From the NCBI GenBank assembly GCA_013398015.1, contig VZRR01008003.1, positions 128,912 through 192,911 of the forward strand: a stretch of DNA of 64,000 nucleotides. The letters are read 5' to 3'. Positions 34,501 through 49,500 of this stretch are shown in pieces. The notes below the pieces were generated by a model. The model worked only from the letters and a program-made list of their open reading frames with translations, was not told the origin of the DNA and made no database searches. The stretch is from Oreocharis arfaki (taxonomy: Eukaryota > Chordata > Aves > Passeriformes > Paramythiidae). Position 1 is the stretch's first letter; each line of letters starts with the position of its first letter. A program made the translations under genes and the position numbers.

Positions 34501-37500
34501 TAGCAAAGATGTGTTATACATGTAACTAAGGACCTATCAGGAATGTGTCTTTTTGATTCCCAGCCTCGGAAAATTGTAGTGGGAGGCCCTCTCTCTACCA
34601 CAAATGCAAAGCCGTTGTAGAGTGGTTCTCTCTCGTGTGTTGGGAGCTGTGCAACCTTTGTGTTTCAAGATTCGGTGCATTTATGGAGAAGCTCGATGTG
34701 AATGTTTAATTACTTCCTGCTAGCCTATGCCTTTGTCTCCTCATTTTCAGTAAAGTCTATCTAAACCTTCCCTCTGTACCTAAATTGATTCTCAGTGTTG
34801 GTATATTCTGTATCTCCAAGATCAGCATTTGGCCTTTAGCTTGTAGCTGTCACTGTGATGCTTATGGTGTGTGAAACATTGCTTCACTCACTTCAAAGAT
34901 GTTAATCTCCCAGTGTTGTCCTTATCTCATCCTTCATATTCCTTCCATCCAGTTAATAATTTTTCATTTAATATTTAAGAGATAAGTGGAGTTCTGATGG
35001 ATCTCCAAGCTCAGAACAGCCATATTGCTGGCCTAACAAGCTTTCTAGAAGCTTTTCCCAGCTCACACCTATTGCCTGCCTGGATTGCTTAAGATGAGCT
35101 GTAATATACCATGCTAGTGTCTTATTTTTAGTGGTTCATGGCTATAACTCTCTTTTTTTCAGGATGGCCAACTTGAGTTACATAAAGAACTTCAGGCTTT
35201 GCAGCTCAGTGAAGGATGAGTTGGGATACTGCCTAACCTCAATTGAGGCTGCAATAGAATACATACGACAAGGCAACCTCTCTGACAGATCAACAGTAAG
35301 CTGCTCTTAAACTCTGTCAAATGTTTGTACCATTGTGGGTGTAAATCCAGCCAGAGGATACAAATAGCTAACATAAGAATTCCCTTTTTCTGCTTAAAAA
35401 AAATGAGTAGAGGTGACTACCTGAAGCAAATGCTAAATTTACCCAAATGATTATAATGAAGTCCTAGCTATGTACCAATACTTGTTCATTGTATACTTCT
35501 TGAGGAAGTACTTAAATATCATGTCTGCCTCTTCATATGATTAGAGGAAAAATGACAGCACTGTTTTCTAGAGATGGGTCTCTAGTATGTTTGGTATCTC
35601 CTTGGTCCTTGAGAGCAGGCATAAACTTCTGTGTGATTTTTAAAACACTTAGCTGTGCTAGCAGAATGGAGATAGCAGTGTAGTTTAGAATTATTCAGCA
35701 AGTCTTCATACTTGAAGAATTCCATGTGTTTGCAGTGCAGGTTACACTGCTGCACTGAGTTGTTGGCTTAGGGGGAGCGCAAGGTTATGACAAGGTGGTG
35801 TTTGAAGGTCAAATTTGGCTCTTGGGATCTCTAACCTGGCACAGGCAGGAAATCTGTGGATGCATGAGAGACTTCCTACCAGACAACTAGACCTGCTGTC
35901 AATCTGTTCACATCCCAGCAGGCCAGTCAAGGGTGATGCTGATGTGACTTTAGAAACTTCTGTGATTTTAGAACTTTGTAGATTTAGTCAAGGAATCCAG
36001 TCTTACTACACCTGTAAAATTTTCTACTGTTGTAAAACTAGGTATTCCTGAGCTGATGTGGAAATCAAAAGGAGTGAACTTGGAACCAGAGTGAATTCAA
36101 TGTGTCTCAGTCTGCCCAACTGCAAAGCACTGGAATCTAACTGCAGGGGCCAGAATAATGGCTCAGTGTGCAGGGCTTGGGATGGGACAACCTGGGGCAC
36201 AGTCTTAAAGAAGAAGCACTTTAAGTAACATTTTGACCTCTTACTATTTTTGGGTTTGTTCTTTTCTGGGATTTTTCCATCAACCTGTTGTGCAGGTTTG
36301 TCTTGTACACTCAAAAAAAATCAACCCAACACTCTTTCATATTGTGTAAGAGTGGTATTTTTTGTCTGTAATGCTATATTGAATTATGTTCAAAAAAATA
36401 AAAGTATTAGTTTAAAAGACTTGACCTGCTATATGATTTTGCTTTCTATAGTCACTTGGCTGTCATTCACAATCAATATACAAAGAGCAAAGCTGGTGCT
36501 CTGAATGGAGAACTGAAACCAAAATAGAATTGTCTTCCACAACCATGCCAGCAAGCTAAAAACAATGCACTGCTCTTAAATTTCTAGAATAAAAAATTTC
36601 TAGAATAAAGACTGTTTCCTATTAAATGCCTGATCCTATCGCTCCCTCTGTAGCGAAGGATAGCAGTTTTTGTACTGGGATTGCATTCAAGTGATCCTAA
36701 CTTAAGTGCCACTGCCATTAAGGTACTTATATTTATTTCTTTGGGAGGCACCTGTTTTGAAAGATAACTATGTATTTGAGAAGTCTAAATGAGGGCTTTA
36801 GTGTCTGTACCACGAGAAGAGCAAGCCATAAGTGTTTCTGCCCATACTTCAGCTGGATCATCTCCAGACCTAGAGAACTTTCTCACTTCAAGGGTAAATG
36901 TGCAACACAAAATCCTCTTGCATTGCCTTTCCTTAGAGTCAGCCTGGCTGGAAGGCAGCAGAACCCTGAGGATGAAGTGAGTGACACCTTGCCCTCAACA
37001 CAGCTGAAAAGGAAAGAGCCAGACCGCCCTTTTCTGCAGTGTAGGAGAAGGTGGCACACAATGAAGAGAGAGACTCTGAGATAGGAATGGAAAAAGAATA
37101 GTGGGGGGAGGGGGGGGGAGCATTGCTCTCCCTTCAGAAAGTTACCAGCGGAGAAATGTCCTTTAATCCCTGATAAAGGAGATGAACTTTGAAGCAGCAG
37201 CAGCTGTCATCTTGCTGCCCTATGATTTCCTTCTCCAGATTGTGCTGGAAGGGGGTGTGGGATTGAAGTGAGCAGGAGCAGGGCTGTGCCCTGGGGCTTC
37301 ATTACAACGCCTTATGTGGTTATGCTTAATTTTATAGCTGGCTTCAGATGGAGCTTCTGGCAGCTGAGTAATGCTGCTGTCCAATCCCTAATGAAGCTAA
37401 CTCCAGAAAGAAAACTCAGCAGGGGACTAATGTACCCTGTGGGATAATGGGCATGTTCTCACCCTTATGTCAGTAAGTGAATTGCACTTAGGATGTTCTT

Positions 37501-40500
37501 GCCAAATCCCTTTACCCAAGGTCTTGCAAGTCTTTGTGAGATACTTTGGTTGAGGGGAGGAGAGGAGGCTGTGAAGGACCAGAGAGTCGGTTCTGTTTTC
37601 TGAGAGTTGTCAACATTATTTAATGAGAATTCCTGTTAGTAAGTATCGGATGCTAGCTAATTCCTATGCACAGCTAATGTGTAGTTAGACTGTGTAGTTC
37701 AGGGGGTTCAAGTGAGATATAAAACAAGAGGGAGTCAGAGCCAGCCATGAGGGAATAGGCAGCACTTCGTTTCATGTATGGGAAGAGCTGTAGGGTGGAA
37801 AGAGCTGTAGATGGGGAAATGATTCCTGCTCCCCCTCCTCACCAAATGCTTTATTAGCCTTAGTTTGTGTTCAAGACTTCCTCTCCTGGCTTCTGCCACC
37901 TGTATTTCCTCCAAGTCATCAGTTGTAATCTGTGAGAATTACTTGGGATAGACCATTACATAGGTACACTGTCATAGGTACAAATACCTCCTTTTTCTAC
38001 ACAGAATAGTATTTGATAAAAAGGTCATTAGTGTTTGGGTGTATATTTTCTGGACAACGTATGCTTAAAATACCTGAAAGTCCCACTCAAATCAATCTCT
38101 TTTTAAAAGAAATATAAGTTCTTGGGCTGCAAGTGAAGCTGGTACAAGTGAGTTTTAACTTCGAAGGCCCAAACTTGCTTAATCCTTCAGCCGATATCTG
38201 ATTCTTTTGTCATTCCATATTTCATTATTGAAGATATGTGGTTTCACCTGGGCTCTTTATATTCTGATTCATATAATAAATATATAATACTGCTACATTA
38301 GTGTTGCTGTCTCATGTGACTCTCTTAAAATAATGATCCCACTTGGGGAACACTTCTCCTGAAGACACACACTGTGGAAGGAGCAGTACTAAAACTACAG
38401 TAGTTCTTGCTTGTGGTTACTTAGATTCTGCACAGTGAAATTATAGAGCTGTCTGTGAGCATCCACACCAGAAATTCTGATTAGGCATCAGGAGCTTGTA
38501 CCAGAAGTTAAGTTTTTGATCAAATATTTCTTAGGGAAGTTATTCCTGTTCATAGTGAAGAATCTATCCAAGGACACTAGTGTTATATGCCTTGTAATTC
38601 TGAAAAGACATGCTTGGGTATCCTTAGCTAAAGTACTTAGATTTGAAAAGATTGGTGAAAATTTGACATCTTCATGTATCTAAATACAAAGAACTTCCTG
38701 TGAAGTACAGATGAAAAATTTCATCTCCTCACAAATGTTTTTAATTATATTGTTTGCTATACTCTTGAGGGTTTTTTTAGGCAGCTTTATGAGAGGATCT
38801 GTGGTGATTTTGAAACATGAATAGTCTAACTTCTAGAAAGTCTGAACTCAACTGATCTTGTTTATTTGCATTTGATGAGGCTCTTTAAACTTCATTCTAA
38901 CTTACTAATGTTAAGAGTGGAGTCAGACTGGTTTTACTCATTTACATCTGCTCTTGACAGACTTTAATTGCAAAAGCCATAGCCCAGATCCTAAACCATT
39001 GAAGTTTGCCTGATAGATGGGTGTGTACCTTAAATGCAGTGGTTTTCTGTTTTATGGAAGCTGATGTCTTTCCATTTCTAGAGAGCCATTATCCAACAGC
39101 AGCATCACTGCCAACCATAAGCAGCTGTTGATCAGAATGAACCATGTGCAAAAGTTTCCATCTGCATTCTTAGAAAACGTTTTCCTTAGGTTATTGTTTT
39201 ATTTCGTGGGAGGATCATGCTGCCATTTCAAAATCTAACTCCACTTAAAAATTTTCACCTGGTTTTGGAAGCATTTATATTCTTTAGTGCATCCTAAAGT
39301 GCATCTTCAGCTGTCTCAGAGAATAAGTACTGATGCAAGGGTTGCACTGCATCTGCGTAGCTCAAACCAAGTAGGAAATACTACACAAATGGATCTGCTG
39401 CAGAGCAATGCTTTGCCTGGTGCAATCTTTTATTTTTCAGCAAGCAGCAGAGAGTCATTCTTTGAGTCAGAGTTGTATCTGGGTCATCTTTTTTAGGAGC
39501 CACCAGTAGACATGTTTTACATGAATTTGTTGTGATTTCTCCTCTTGAGAAAGCAGTGTTGTACCTCTTACAGTTCATGCTGTCTTTGATATGTGTTTTT
39601 TAGTTTTGCTCTGTGGGTAGAGCCATAATTTCATTGTTGTTCAGTTAAATCACAGCAAATTTCAGTAAAGGTATATTCTGGTGAACATCTACTTATTATT
39701 TCTGTGGGTGCCCAGTCTTTTACATCTCACAATCTGAAACGTGAAACCGATTTAGGTTTCACATGTGTCCAATAATTCATGTATGGTAAATACATTGTTT
39801 AATATTTTTGAAAGTTAATTCCACTGTTAAGGTACTGCACTTTTGCCTGTAAATTACTGTGCAGATAATCAATCTATCTATTTTATTTTCAGGAATCTGA
39901 GAGTCTCTGTGACAAGCTGCTCTTAAGACAAAGGATGAACTTGTTGTCCCAGATGTCTGCTGCACCAATAGACTGCTTGTTTAAGGTTAGTAACTTTTAT
40001 GGCAGCATATGTATGTATTTGCATATTTCATGTTTATATCCCTCCCTTTCTGCAGTTTTCTGGAATGCAATGAAGGGTTAATTACATTAGTACTGTGGAA
40101 TGTGTTTTAGTAGATATTAAAAAATCTTGAATCGAGTAAATTTCTGTGCCAAAGCCTTACTAACATAATATAATCTTATGGGTTTCAGCACATGTTACAT
40201 GAAATATAGAAGCAAAGGAGGATGGAATGCTACTGCTCTTGGTATTGTGTGGCCCATTTAATGCACAGATGTGATAGTACTATCTGGTTGCATCTCACAG
40301 CTTTAAGTGCTTGAAATTGAAAGAGTTTTCTGAAATAATTTAAATGTGGCCACTTGATATCTACTTCATATTATCTGTTAATCTCATACTGTCATTCTAA
40401 AAGAATTTTGCCTATACAAAGACACAAAGCAGAGCTTCTAATTATATGTGTTCACAGCTTATGGCTAGAGACTTAGTAATTTTATAGACATGTTTTTGCA

Positions 40501-43500
40501 CAGAGGGAGCTCAATTTCACGATTGAGTCTAAAGAGAACAATAGGAATTGCTTTAATTTTTTTATAGAAAGCGAAGTAAGCCAAGAACAGTTTCTTTTTA
40601 ATACTGAATGTCCATTAGGGGGTTTTGTGCTATGACATTGTTCATTTCTGCTTCCTAATGCTCGAGTATGTCTTTCATAATTGGTTCCTTTCATTTTGTG
40701 CTTCAATAAATTACTCTTGGATTTTTTTCTTAAAAGAGCCCTCTTATATTGGTTCCTCATTCTCTCTTCTCTTGTTTTCTTGTAGCATATTGCTTCAGGT
40801 GATCAGGAGGAAGTGGAGCGGCTGCTAAGTCAAGGTGACAGTGATAAGGACATTGTACAGAAAATGTGTCACCCACTCTGTTACTGTGACAAATGTGAGA
40901 AGCTGGTTTCTGGGTGAGCACTCTTCATCCTCACAACTACACAGGAAGCTGTGTAAAAGCCTTTTTCTAAGATTTGCTTCAGAAAGTGTGCTGCTTTTGG
41001 TTATAGAGGAATTTGGTAGCACTTCAGGATGCAGTAGAGAGCACATGTGTGCATGGTTTGCAAAAACAGGAGAAATATTGGGGGAATACAGAATCCCTTG
41101 GAACCCACCTGTTCTGTGATGGAGGCTGCACCCTTTGGTAACCGTGGTGTTCCTTCTCTTCAATCAAACTTACAGATCAGGGACACACTCACTTCTCTTA
41201 ACAAAATGTTAAGTTCTGTATGGAATAATTTGTCAATGTAAAGAGATAAAAAGTTCCAAAAATAGTTTTTTGTCATCCTTGGAAACTCCTCCCTTTCTCT
41301 CCTCCTTCCCACCTCCACCGGAGTAACTGAGCTGCTTTCAACCCATTGTGTTTTAAAGGAAACTGAATGACCCTTCCATTATCACCCCCTTTTCCCGAGA
41401 TGACCGGGGATACACTCCGCTTCATATAGCTGCTATTTGTGGTGAGTGGGCTTGCTTTCCTTCACTAGTGTTTCCTACTCCTTTTGCTTTTATATCTTTA
41501 TGTCAGCCTGTTTTCCACCGGTGTATTAAAGTTGGAATTTTGCATTAGGTTGGTTTTTTGCTTCTGTGCTATTGAAACTTTGCTGTTTCTATCTGGGCAC
41601 AGACTGAAGTTGTATGTTCCTTTAAGCTCAGTTTCTTATGGCTGAGTTATTCTTTGTTTGCTGGCTGTTTGCTTTTGCCATAGTGGCCATCACAGTAGTG
41701 CTTTCTTCAGCTCTGAAAAAAGTGAAAATGTGCCATCAGAAACCAGTCTTGTTTTAAAGGACTGGCAGAGTGAGAAATGACTTTTCTCTCTCCTGCAGCT
41801 GGCTATGCATTGTAGGTTTGTAACATCTGTATTGTAATGTTCATTATGTAATTGATCTTCCTTTTATTAGAAGATGTATTATTTTCTCAGTGGGTGGTTT
41901 CTTATTTATAATTTCCTTTTTTGTTACTATATTGAATCCAAATATTTTCTTTTGTTACTCATGGGATACAAGTATAGCTTGCTTTTAGCTGGAGGTTCAT
42001 TTGTGGGGCTTTGACCTTGAATAATCTGCAACAAAAATCCCAAATGCCAAGGCAGTGAATATTCAGTATATAGAAACACAGTATGCAGAGATGCAGGTTA
42101 TCTTGGTTTATAGTCAGAGTTTGAATTTGAAAAGTAGCGATGTTGTTGTGCAAAGTTTCCTCCTTTCTCTGAATGCTTGTTTTCCAAGGTCAGACTTCAT
42201 TAGTGGATTTACTCGTAGCCAAAGGAGCCACTGTCAATGCTACAGATTACCACGGTTCAACTCCCCTTCACCTCGCCTGTCAGAAGGGATACCAAAATGT
42301 TACAGTAAGCACAACACCTAACCTAAATAATAAATACATGACTCTTACTAAGCTCTTCTGCTGTTACTGTCATTTAGGTCTTCTGAGAAGCTTTTACCAG
42401 AACTGTGTAAGCTGTCGGAATGGAGGATCTTTCATCATTGTAGTTTGCAAGACATTTTATTTTTTATTATACTGCAAGGTTTTCAGCCATTGGTAATAAC
42501 CAGCCAGCAGCTATGCATGCCTGGTAATTCATCCACTTTAGTAACACAAATGTCTAATACATGATACAAATGGAGAGCATCTCTGCTCTTGCTTGAGACA
42601 GGACAACCATTGCAGTCATTGGACTGAGTTAAATGCTTCACACTGTGTTTAGGATAGGCTGTGTAACTACAGTAATTATTATCTACTTGAATTTAATATA
42701 TGTGATATTCTTCAATTAGCATTGTTGAAATTAAGCTGTGTCTTCCCTTGTATAGGCTCTTGAAATGTGAGGCAGATGATGTAGTGAATATATTGCAGTG
42801 TTTGCTGCAGTAGAGGATTCATTTTTTTCCATTAAAATTCTGAATATTTAAGAAGAGACTTTTTGGTTCTCAGGGTAGAGCATAAACAATGCTGCAGTGC
42901 CAAGAGGGTGGTGTCTGAAACAGAAGGCAGAGCTAGTGTCTCATGAAGTGCTTCATCATGCCAGAACCCTAAAGGAATCTGCAGAGCAATAATTGTTTGT
43001 ACATTAATTTTTTAGTTACTTAAATGTCTACTTTTGTTTTTCTTTTAAGCTGCTCTTATTGCACTACAAGGCAAGTACTGATGTTCAGGACAATAATGGA
43101 AATACTCCACTTCATTTAGCCTGCACTTACGGTCATGAGGATGTAAGTAATTGTTTTGTAACAAACCAAATGGGCATTCTAATGGAATGGAATTAAACTG
43201 ATGCATATTTGCACTAAACTTACATATTTTAAAAAGTAAATAAAAATATTTGAAGGCTAAATTGTTTAATGCTCTAAATTAGGAATTTATTGGGTAGTTC
43301 ATGGCAATTTTTTGTGTGAGTTCACATTAAAGATAGCAGTTCTTTGCAAATGTAGTTATTTAACTCTTTATTTAATGACAATGAACCACTAAAGCCTGCT
43401 CTGTAGGTAATGGGTTACATGAGCAGCAATAAAAACAAACCTTTTAGGATTGTGCCTGTTGTCTGAACTGAGGCACAACACTATAATTTATTGATAGCTT

Positions 43501-46500
43501 TCCTTTTCTTTCCAGTGTGTCAAGGCTTTAGTGTACTATGATGTGCATTCCTGCAGACTGGATATTGGCAATGAGAAGGGAGACACTCCTCTCCACATCG
43601 CTGCTCGTTGGGGCTATCAGGGGATCATTGAAGTGCTCCTGCAGAATGGGGCAAACCCAGAAATTCAAAACCGGATGAAAGAGACTTCCCTACAGTGTGC
43701 ATTAAATTCCAAGGTATTCCTCTTTATCTTCCAGCCTGATTTCTGTCTGATGCAGCACCACAGAGAGGCAGATGTTCACTGCTGATAGGGTTTCACTACT
43801 GAAGAGAAAATGTGTTTCACTCTGAGGAAGAAGGGTCCCATTTTAACTCCAGCAGGGGGAATACACTCTGTGGGATAGAACATGAACTTGTGAATGGGTA
43901 CTTTTAATCTTCTCAGTCATAATCTGTTACTAATTATTAGGTTGTCAGCTAATTTGTGTTTCAGACAGTAGATTCCTCTTTAAGTGGACTTACATTGGTT
44001 CTCTCTGATATTTTTTTGCAGATTTTGTCGCTGATGGAATTAAACTACCTAACGTTTGAAAGAGGACAGAGTGCTTCTGAGGTAACAGCCCAGGCGAGTT
44101 TCTTGCCTATGCTTAACCTCCTTAATTTGGTATTTAACCTTTTCTGGTTTTTTGTTCGATTGATTTTTGTATTTTTTTCCAACTGTTAAGTCACCGCTTA
44201 GATCTCCTCAGCTCTCAGCAGAAACTTTCAGCAGAGGATCATCTGTCTCAAGCCTGTCATCAGCATCAACTGATATAAGGCAGGAAGAAGTGAAAAACAG
44301 TTACAAAGAGGTAAGACTGAGGTATAAGTTTTGACAGTAAGCAAAGTGAAGGAAGCTGGAAGAGTGATATTTTTCCACAGTGTTTTAAACTGCTTCCTCA
44401 GGAATAGCCTTCTGTCTGGTTTGGAAAATGATAGCTGCTATCCTCAGGGGCTTGTCATCTCAGTACCTGAGCACTTATTTTTGTATGGTATCATCTGCTC
44501 TCTTGGTTACTTCTGGGGAAAAACTGACATCATCTCTGAAGTAGTTGTTCACATTTATTGAAGTTAACTATGTAACTTGAGAATTTTTTTGAGTTTACAA
44601 AATTACAGTGGCAGTCAGTGCCCTGAGGGCCTGGCTGTCCTGTCCAGGATTTAAATGCTGTTGTTAGCTTACAAAATCTATCAGGAAGAAGAGACTAGTA
44701 CGGGCATGCTGGCAAACAACAAACTGGAATGTTAAGCCAAGCTTTCAAAATAGGCACAGGAGTCAATTTTCTAAGAAGTGAAGAGGTACAGAGCATGTAT
44801 TAAGTATCTTGCACTTATGTATTTGCTGGTTTTGCTCTGTCCACACCAGATGGCATCCTCTGAGTTTTTTCATGTGGGACCTCAGGTCTGTACTTTCTGT
44901 TATCCCTTCGTAAGACTGCCATATCACCACTCATTCTGATGCTTCTCTTTGTATTTCCTAGTCTGCCTGTTCATTTTTTTTCCAAATTGACCTCTTAAGT
45001 ATGTTTGTTTCTCTCAGTATCACCACTACATTCAAATTCTTTCTTTTCCTGCTATTAAAAGGTTATTCTCTTGCCGAAAGTTTCAGTTTCCTAAAAATAT
45101 TGAAGAAACACGAAGATGTAAATTTTGACTGAACAATGTGAGTTCACACTTGAGTTGCTCTATGGGAGGCTCAGTGTAGAGCTGTACCTCCCTGTTTGTA
45201 CAGAGTCAAGCACTCTAAATAAATTCTCCTTGCAGACTGAGGATTTATTTTTCCTTGAAGGAACAAATTTATCACACTCAAGTGCTAAGACTGCAGTTCA
45301 AACCAGGGAAAAAGATTACAAACTGCTTACACCTTAGGTCCTTGGGGTTAATGACCTTCTCTGTAATCCAGCTTTAGTTCATTTCTGTTTGCCAAGTTTC
45401 ACCTGGGCTCCCTGCTCAGAGAGGCAAGAGCCTGATCCTGAGAGAGCTCCATGAAGGGACTGCCACTGGAAGTAATGGGGAACTGATATGGTCAGTTTTC
45501 CAGATTTCAAGGGGATCCAGTCAGACCTTTATTAATCAATATTAATTAAACTCTCAAATGAGCCACTCCTATTGGCTCATTTATTATGACTTAGAGAGTG
45601 AAAGAGCCAGGATTTTAAATCTGAGACTTGTTCTGTTGGAACTAAAATCTCCATGCACAATTTCTGTTCAGCAGCTGAAAAACTGGCCATGTGGTTGAAC
45701 TGTAGTAGATTTTTTTCTTCTATTTTTACGTTTAAAGGAAGGTTCTGTTCCATGGAAGAGCAAGAAAACAAACTGGAAAGATGGGGAAATGCATGTAGCA
45801 GACATTTTGCCCTAAGTACTCTTAATAAATTATCTATAAGCTGCATAACAGATGTTGTACCACTGCTGGGGCCTGAGGCAGTTTTTAGTTCTGTAAGGAA
45901 CTTGTTATTTTTGGAAATAAATTATCAGATCTTGTGGGTCACTGCTATTGCTGTTAGGCATCTTGTATGGCCTAAGATGACTCCTGAAAAATGATGAAGA
46001 CATTTGCGTTCTCCAGTGACATTATCCTGTATGATTAGGGGAAGTTTAGGGGAGGCACAGGCCTCCCTGGTGTATATAGTCCATTTTAGCTGTATATGTG
46101 GAGAGATTGGGATTCAGCCCACCCAGCTTTGGAAGACAGTTGTCTTCACTTTAGACATCCATTTCCCCTCCTCAGTCAGTGGAGGGAAATTAACTCCAGA
46201 GAGAAGTTAATCTCAGACATGCTTACTTGAACCTGAGTTGCACTCAGGTATTCTTTGTTGACCTCATTCTGTTCTGTAGTTACCAGAGAGGGAGTTTAAA
46301 TGCCTGGCTTAGATTTAGACAGTTGACTTTTAGACATTCAGGAGTAGGAAAGAAAAATCAAAGAATCCTAGATTCTACCTGGAGTGACCAGTGCATGACT
46401 TCAAGGACCTTCATCCTGTATTTGAAAGATAGTAATATAACAAACTTAGCAGCTTTCCTGAGAGGAGATAAAAATGGAGAGATTTAATCTGGCCTCTGAT

Positions 46501-49500
46501 CTTTCAGCTGTTTGTGTCCTGTTCTTCATCTAAAACCATGAAGAATGATGTCAGAGCAATAAAACACAAACTTCAGTCTCATTCTTCTTTATTTGCCTTG
46601 CCAAACATCACTGTCACCCTCATCAAGGTGGTCATTTCTAGATAAAGATGGAAATGTGACTGTAGCTGTCACTCCATGACATCTTCATTACAAGATGTTC
46701 CTTACTATTGAAACACGTGTGTTTACACAGCAGCATCTTCAGTGATTCTAGCACAGTGCTGGAATAATTTGCTATAATGCTGAAACAGACTTTCACAAAG
46801 CTTATTAAATGATTCTTCAGCACTCTGCAGAGGCCAGGTGGGTTGTGAGAGGACTGATGGGCTCTCCCTGCCCTTTTCCTGGCACCTTTCCTGTTCCTAT
46901 CAGGTTGGATCTCGACTCCTTCATGTGAGAGTAGAGAATTAGAGAAGTGAGGAGACAAGTTAATCTCCTCCTCCTGCTTTCACAGGCAATCTGAGGGCTC
47001 AGATGGCACCAGTGCTTTGCCAAGCACCTTCCACCTCTTCTTGCTTCACTTGTCTTTTCACCATAGAGCTCATGAACAGGAGAGCACCTTCACCCATCAG
47101 GGGAGCCCAGGCATTACCTGGCTTGACCTAACACTTAATTAGGCCAATGCTGGTGCTTTTCCTAATGCATACCCTTTGATATTTTTATCTTTCCAGATTT
47201 TCAGTAAGAAAACAAATTTTGTGCTTACAGTCAACTTAGATTTGTAAATGTTTGGGTTTTAGCATAGGTATAAACCAGCAGATGTAATCTGCAGATGTAA
47301 AGGGAACAGTTGGAAAGCATCTTTTTCATCTTAAACTGTTGTTTCTCAAATAGCACAATAAAACCTGCCATCCTTGGTGCTCCTGGTAGCATAGAGTAGC
47401 TCAGCAAGAGTCCAAACAGTATTAGTGTTCATTAGGGTAGAAATTGGCCTTGAGTAGGGATTTTTAATGTTAGATTCACACAGAAATGCACAGGGCAGCT
47501 GCTGCTGGAGCAGCATAATAATATATATCAGCTTACATGGCTTTGTTTAGGGGTGGGCCACATGTCCTCAGTTTAGATGAGTCCCGTTTAACCAAGCAAG
47601 TCAGAGATCATCAAACGGCCACAGGACTTGTAGTTTTTCTATTTCATAAAGGAGGAAGGTTTTTCCTTTAAAATTTCGTCAATAAATATGAAATGGGCCA
47701 GCAGTAATCCTACTGCATGAGCTTAGGAGGTTAGCAAAGGACACAGGATATTCTGTGTTCTGCTTAATACCAATACTAACAAAGCAAATATATTCTTTTC
47801 TTCATACGTAGGTGGAAAAACTCCTGAGAGCAGTTGCTGATGGAGATTTGGAAATGGTGAGTGCTAACATGGCTGTTGAATATTTTGTAATTCCATTTTA
47901 TCTCATTCAAATTGAGGAAGTTATTTGTAAATAATACCAAGTGGAGAATGCTTTAGTAATAATCTCATATAAAGAGCCAATTTAAGTGACACTAGTCAGC
48001 ACAGAGATGTTGTGAGGCACACAACAATGTGTAGTTTGGATTTCACTTCAAATAGACAGCTGATGGCTATAATAATACCAGCTTCCGAGGTGATGTTCTG
48101 TAATTCGCGGTACCACCTGTGCTGACTATTTTTTAAAATTTATTATTGCCTTTATTCCTTAAAAAACAAGATGCTTCCAGTGTCATTCTACTGAAAAATT
48201 GAAGATGACACAGGAATCTTTAGAAGTTTTGCTTTTGGAAATGTGTACAAGGCTGTAGGTTTCTTCACTGTCTTGTAGTTCACAGAACAAAATCATAAAG
48301 CTGTGTGAGCATGCAGGTTTCCTCTGCTGGGTGCATGTTCTGAAAAACCAGTTTGGGTTTGGTTTGTACCAGGAGTTACAAATGCCAATGAAGCATCACA
48401 CAGTCATCAGAAAATAGAAAACCCATGTCACAAAATATTTGCCAGGTTAATACTGTTTCTCTCATGTTCTGTTCCACTGAGATGATAGAAATAATTTATC
48501 AGCTGATAGAGCAAAGAACTATTCAGCTGTTAAGTACTTATCATTATCCTAGTTTACAGTGTGACTTTATATAAGTAATTATTTCCATGCCAGCCCTTAA
48601 GTAATTTCAAGGAGCAGTAAAATGTTCAACAGTGGTATTTGCCATCTTCTTGGCCAGTGGTAAATGTGCATGTATTACGGTTAACTTTTCACTCACTTTG
48701 TGAAAATCTGAACTTCATCAAGAAAATTAAATATAGTGATATAACTTGCTGGAAAATTAGCATCTAGCACTGCTCAATAGATACCAGCAATGAAAAGCAT
48801 GTAGAAATCCAGCCTGTGCATTCAGATGACAGAATCACCTTGTCTTTTGTGGCTTTACTTTCCTCATTACTGAGCTTCATGCAAAGCTGTTTATAAAAAG
48901 AGAAGCATCCAGCTGGATGACAAAGGTTACAGATTGCATATCTATTAAAAAAAACCATGAGCATTTAAAAACTCTGACCTTGTTCTGACAGCCTGAGGTC
49001 TGTCTCCATAGGAACAGCCACAGCAACCAGGTCATTAGGGCTGCTGTAGATTTTTGCTAAGACAGCCAACTGAGCTTTGGAAGAGGAGGCTTTAAAAAAG
49101 TGCTGTGAAACTGGAAGATTTGAAAAAAAAAAACCACATTATGATGTGTTTGGCATTGTCTCAGTGTAGCTACTGGATTTGGTGCTCTCCTTCTACTCAG
49201 CATGTCCAGTGGAAAGGATATGTGGAAATCTACCACAAAAAAAAGTAAATCTCTTGTTTGAAACAAGTGTTGTGGAGCAGCTGAAAGGTTGGCATGAGGG
49301 TACACAGACCCAGCGTGCTTGGCTGAGTATTCCAAAGTAACTCAGCAGTGTAAAGAACCTTTCAGGTGACAAGTTACCTGGCAGGTGAGACTGTGGACAA
49401 TCTCCTGAGGTGGTTCAATATGTGTCTACTTGAAAGGACAGTTAATATTTTGACCGAAAAAAAAATCCTTTAAACCAAGAAAAGTGTTCATTGCACTGTT

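Larger units (their letters stand above)
28520..35162 (+). other. ANKRD27: ANKRD27 introns 2-11
   Basis: The introns between the first eleven coding exons range from about 80 to 1520 bases. All have GT donors and AG acceptors. A 20-base direct repeat lies in intron 3 at about 29899 and 30012. No mobile element or nested gene was recognised. Confidence 0.75.
39986..44190 (+). other. ANKRD27: ANKRD27 introns 13-19
   Basis: Introns between exons 13 and 20, from about 100 to 800 bases. All have GT donors except the last (44094-44190), whose conserved junction uses a GC donor. No repeats or other genes were recognised. Confidence 0.7.

Noticed and set aside
37102..37119. G-quadruplex candidate
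   Set aside because: The G run is uninterrupted apart from one A and is better described as low complexity. No regulatory context is visible.
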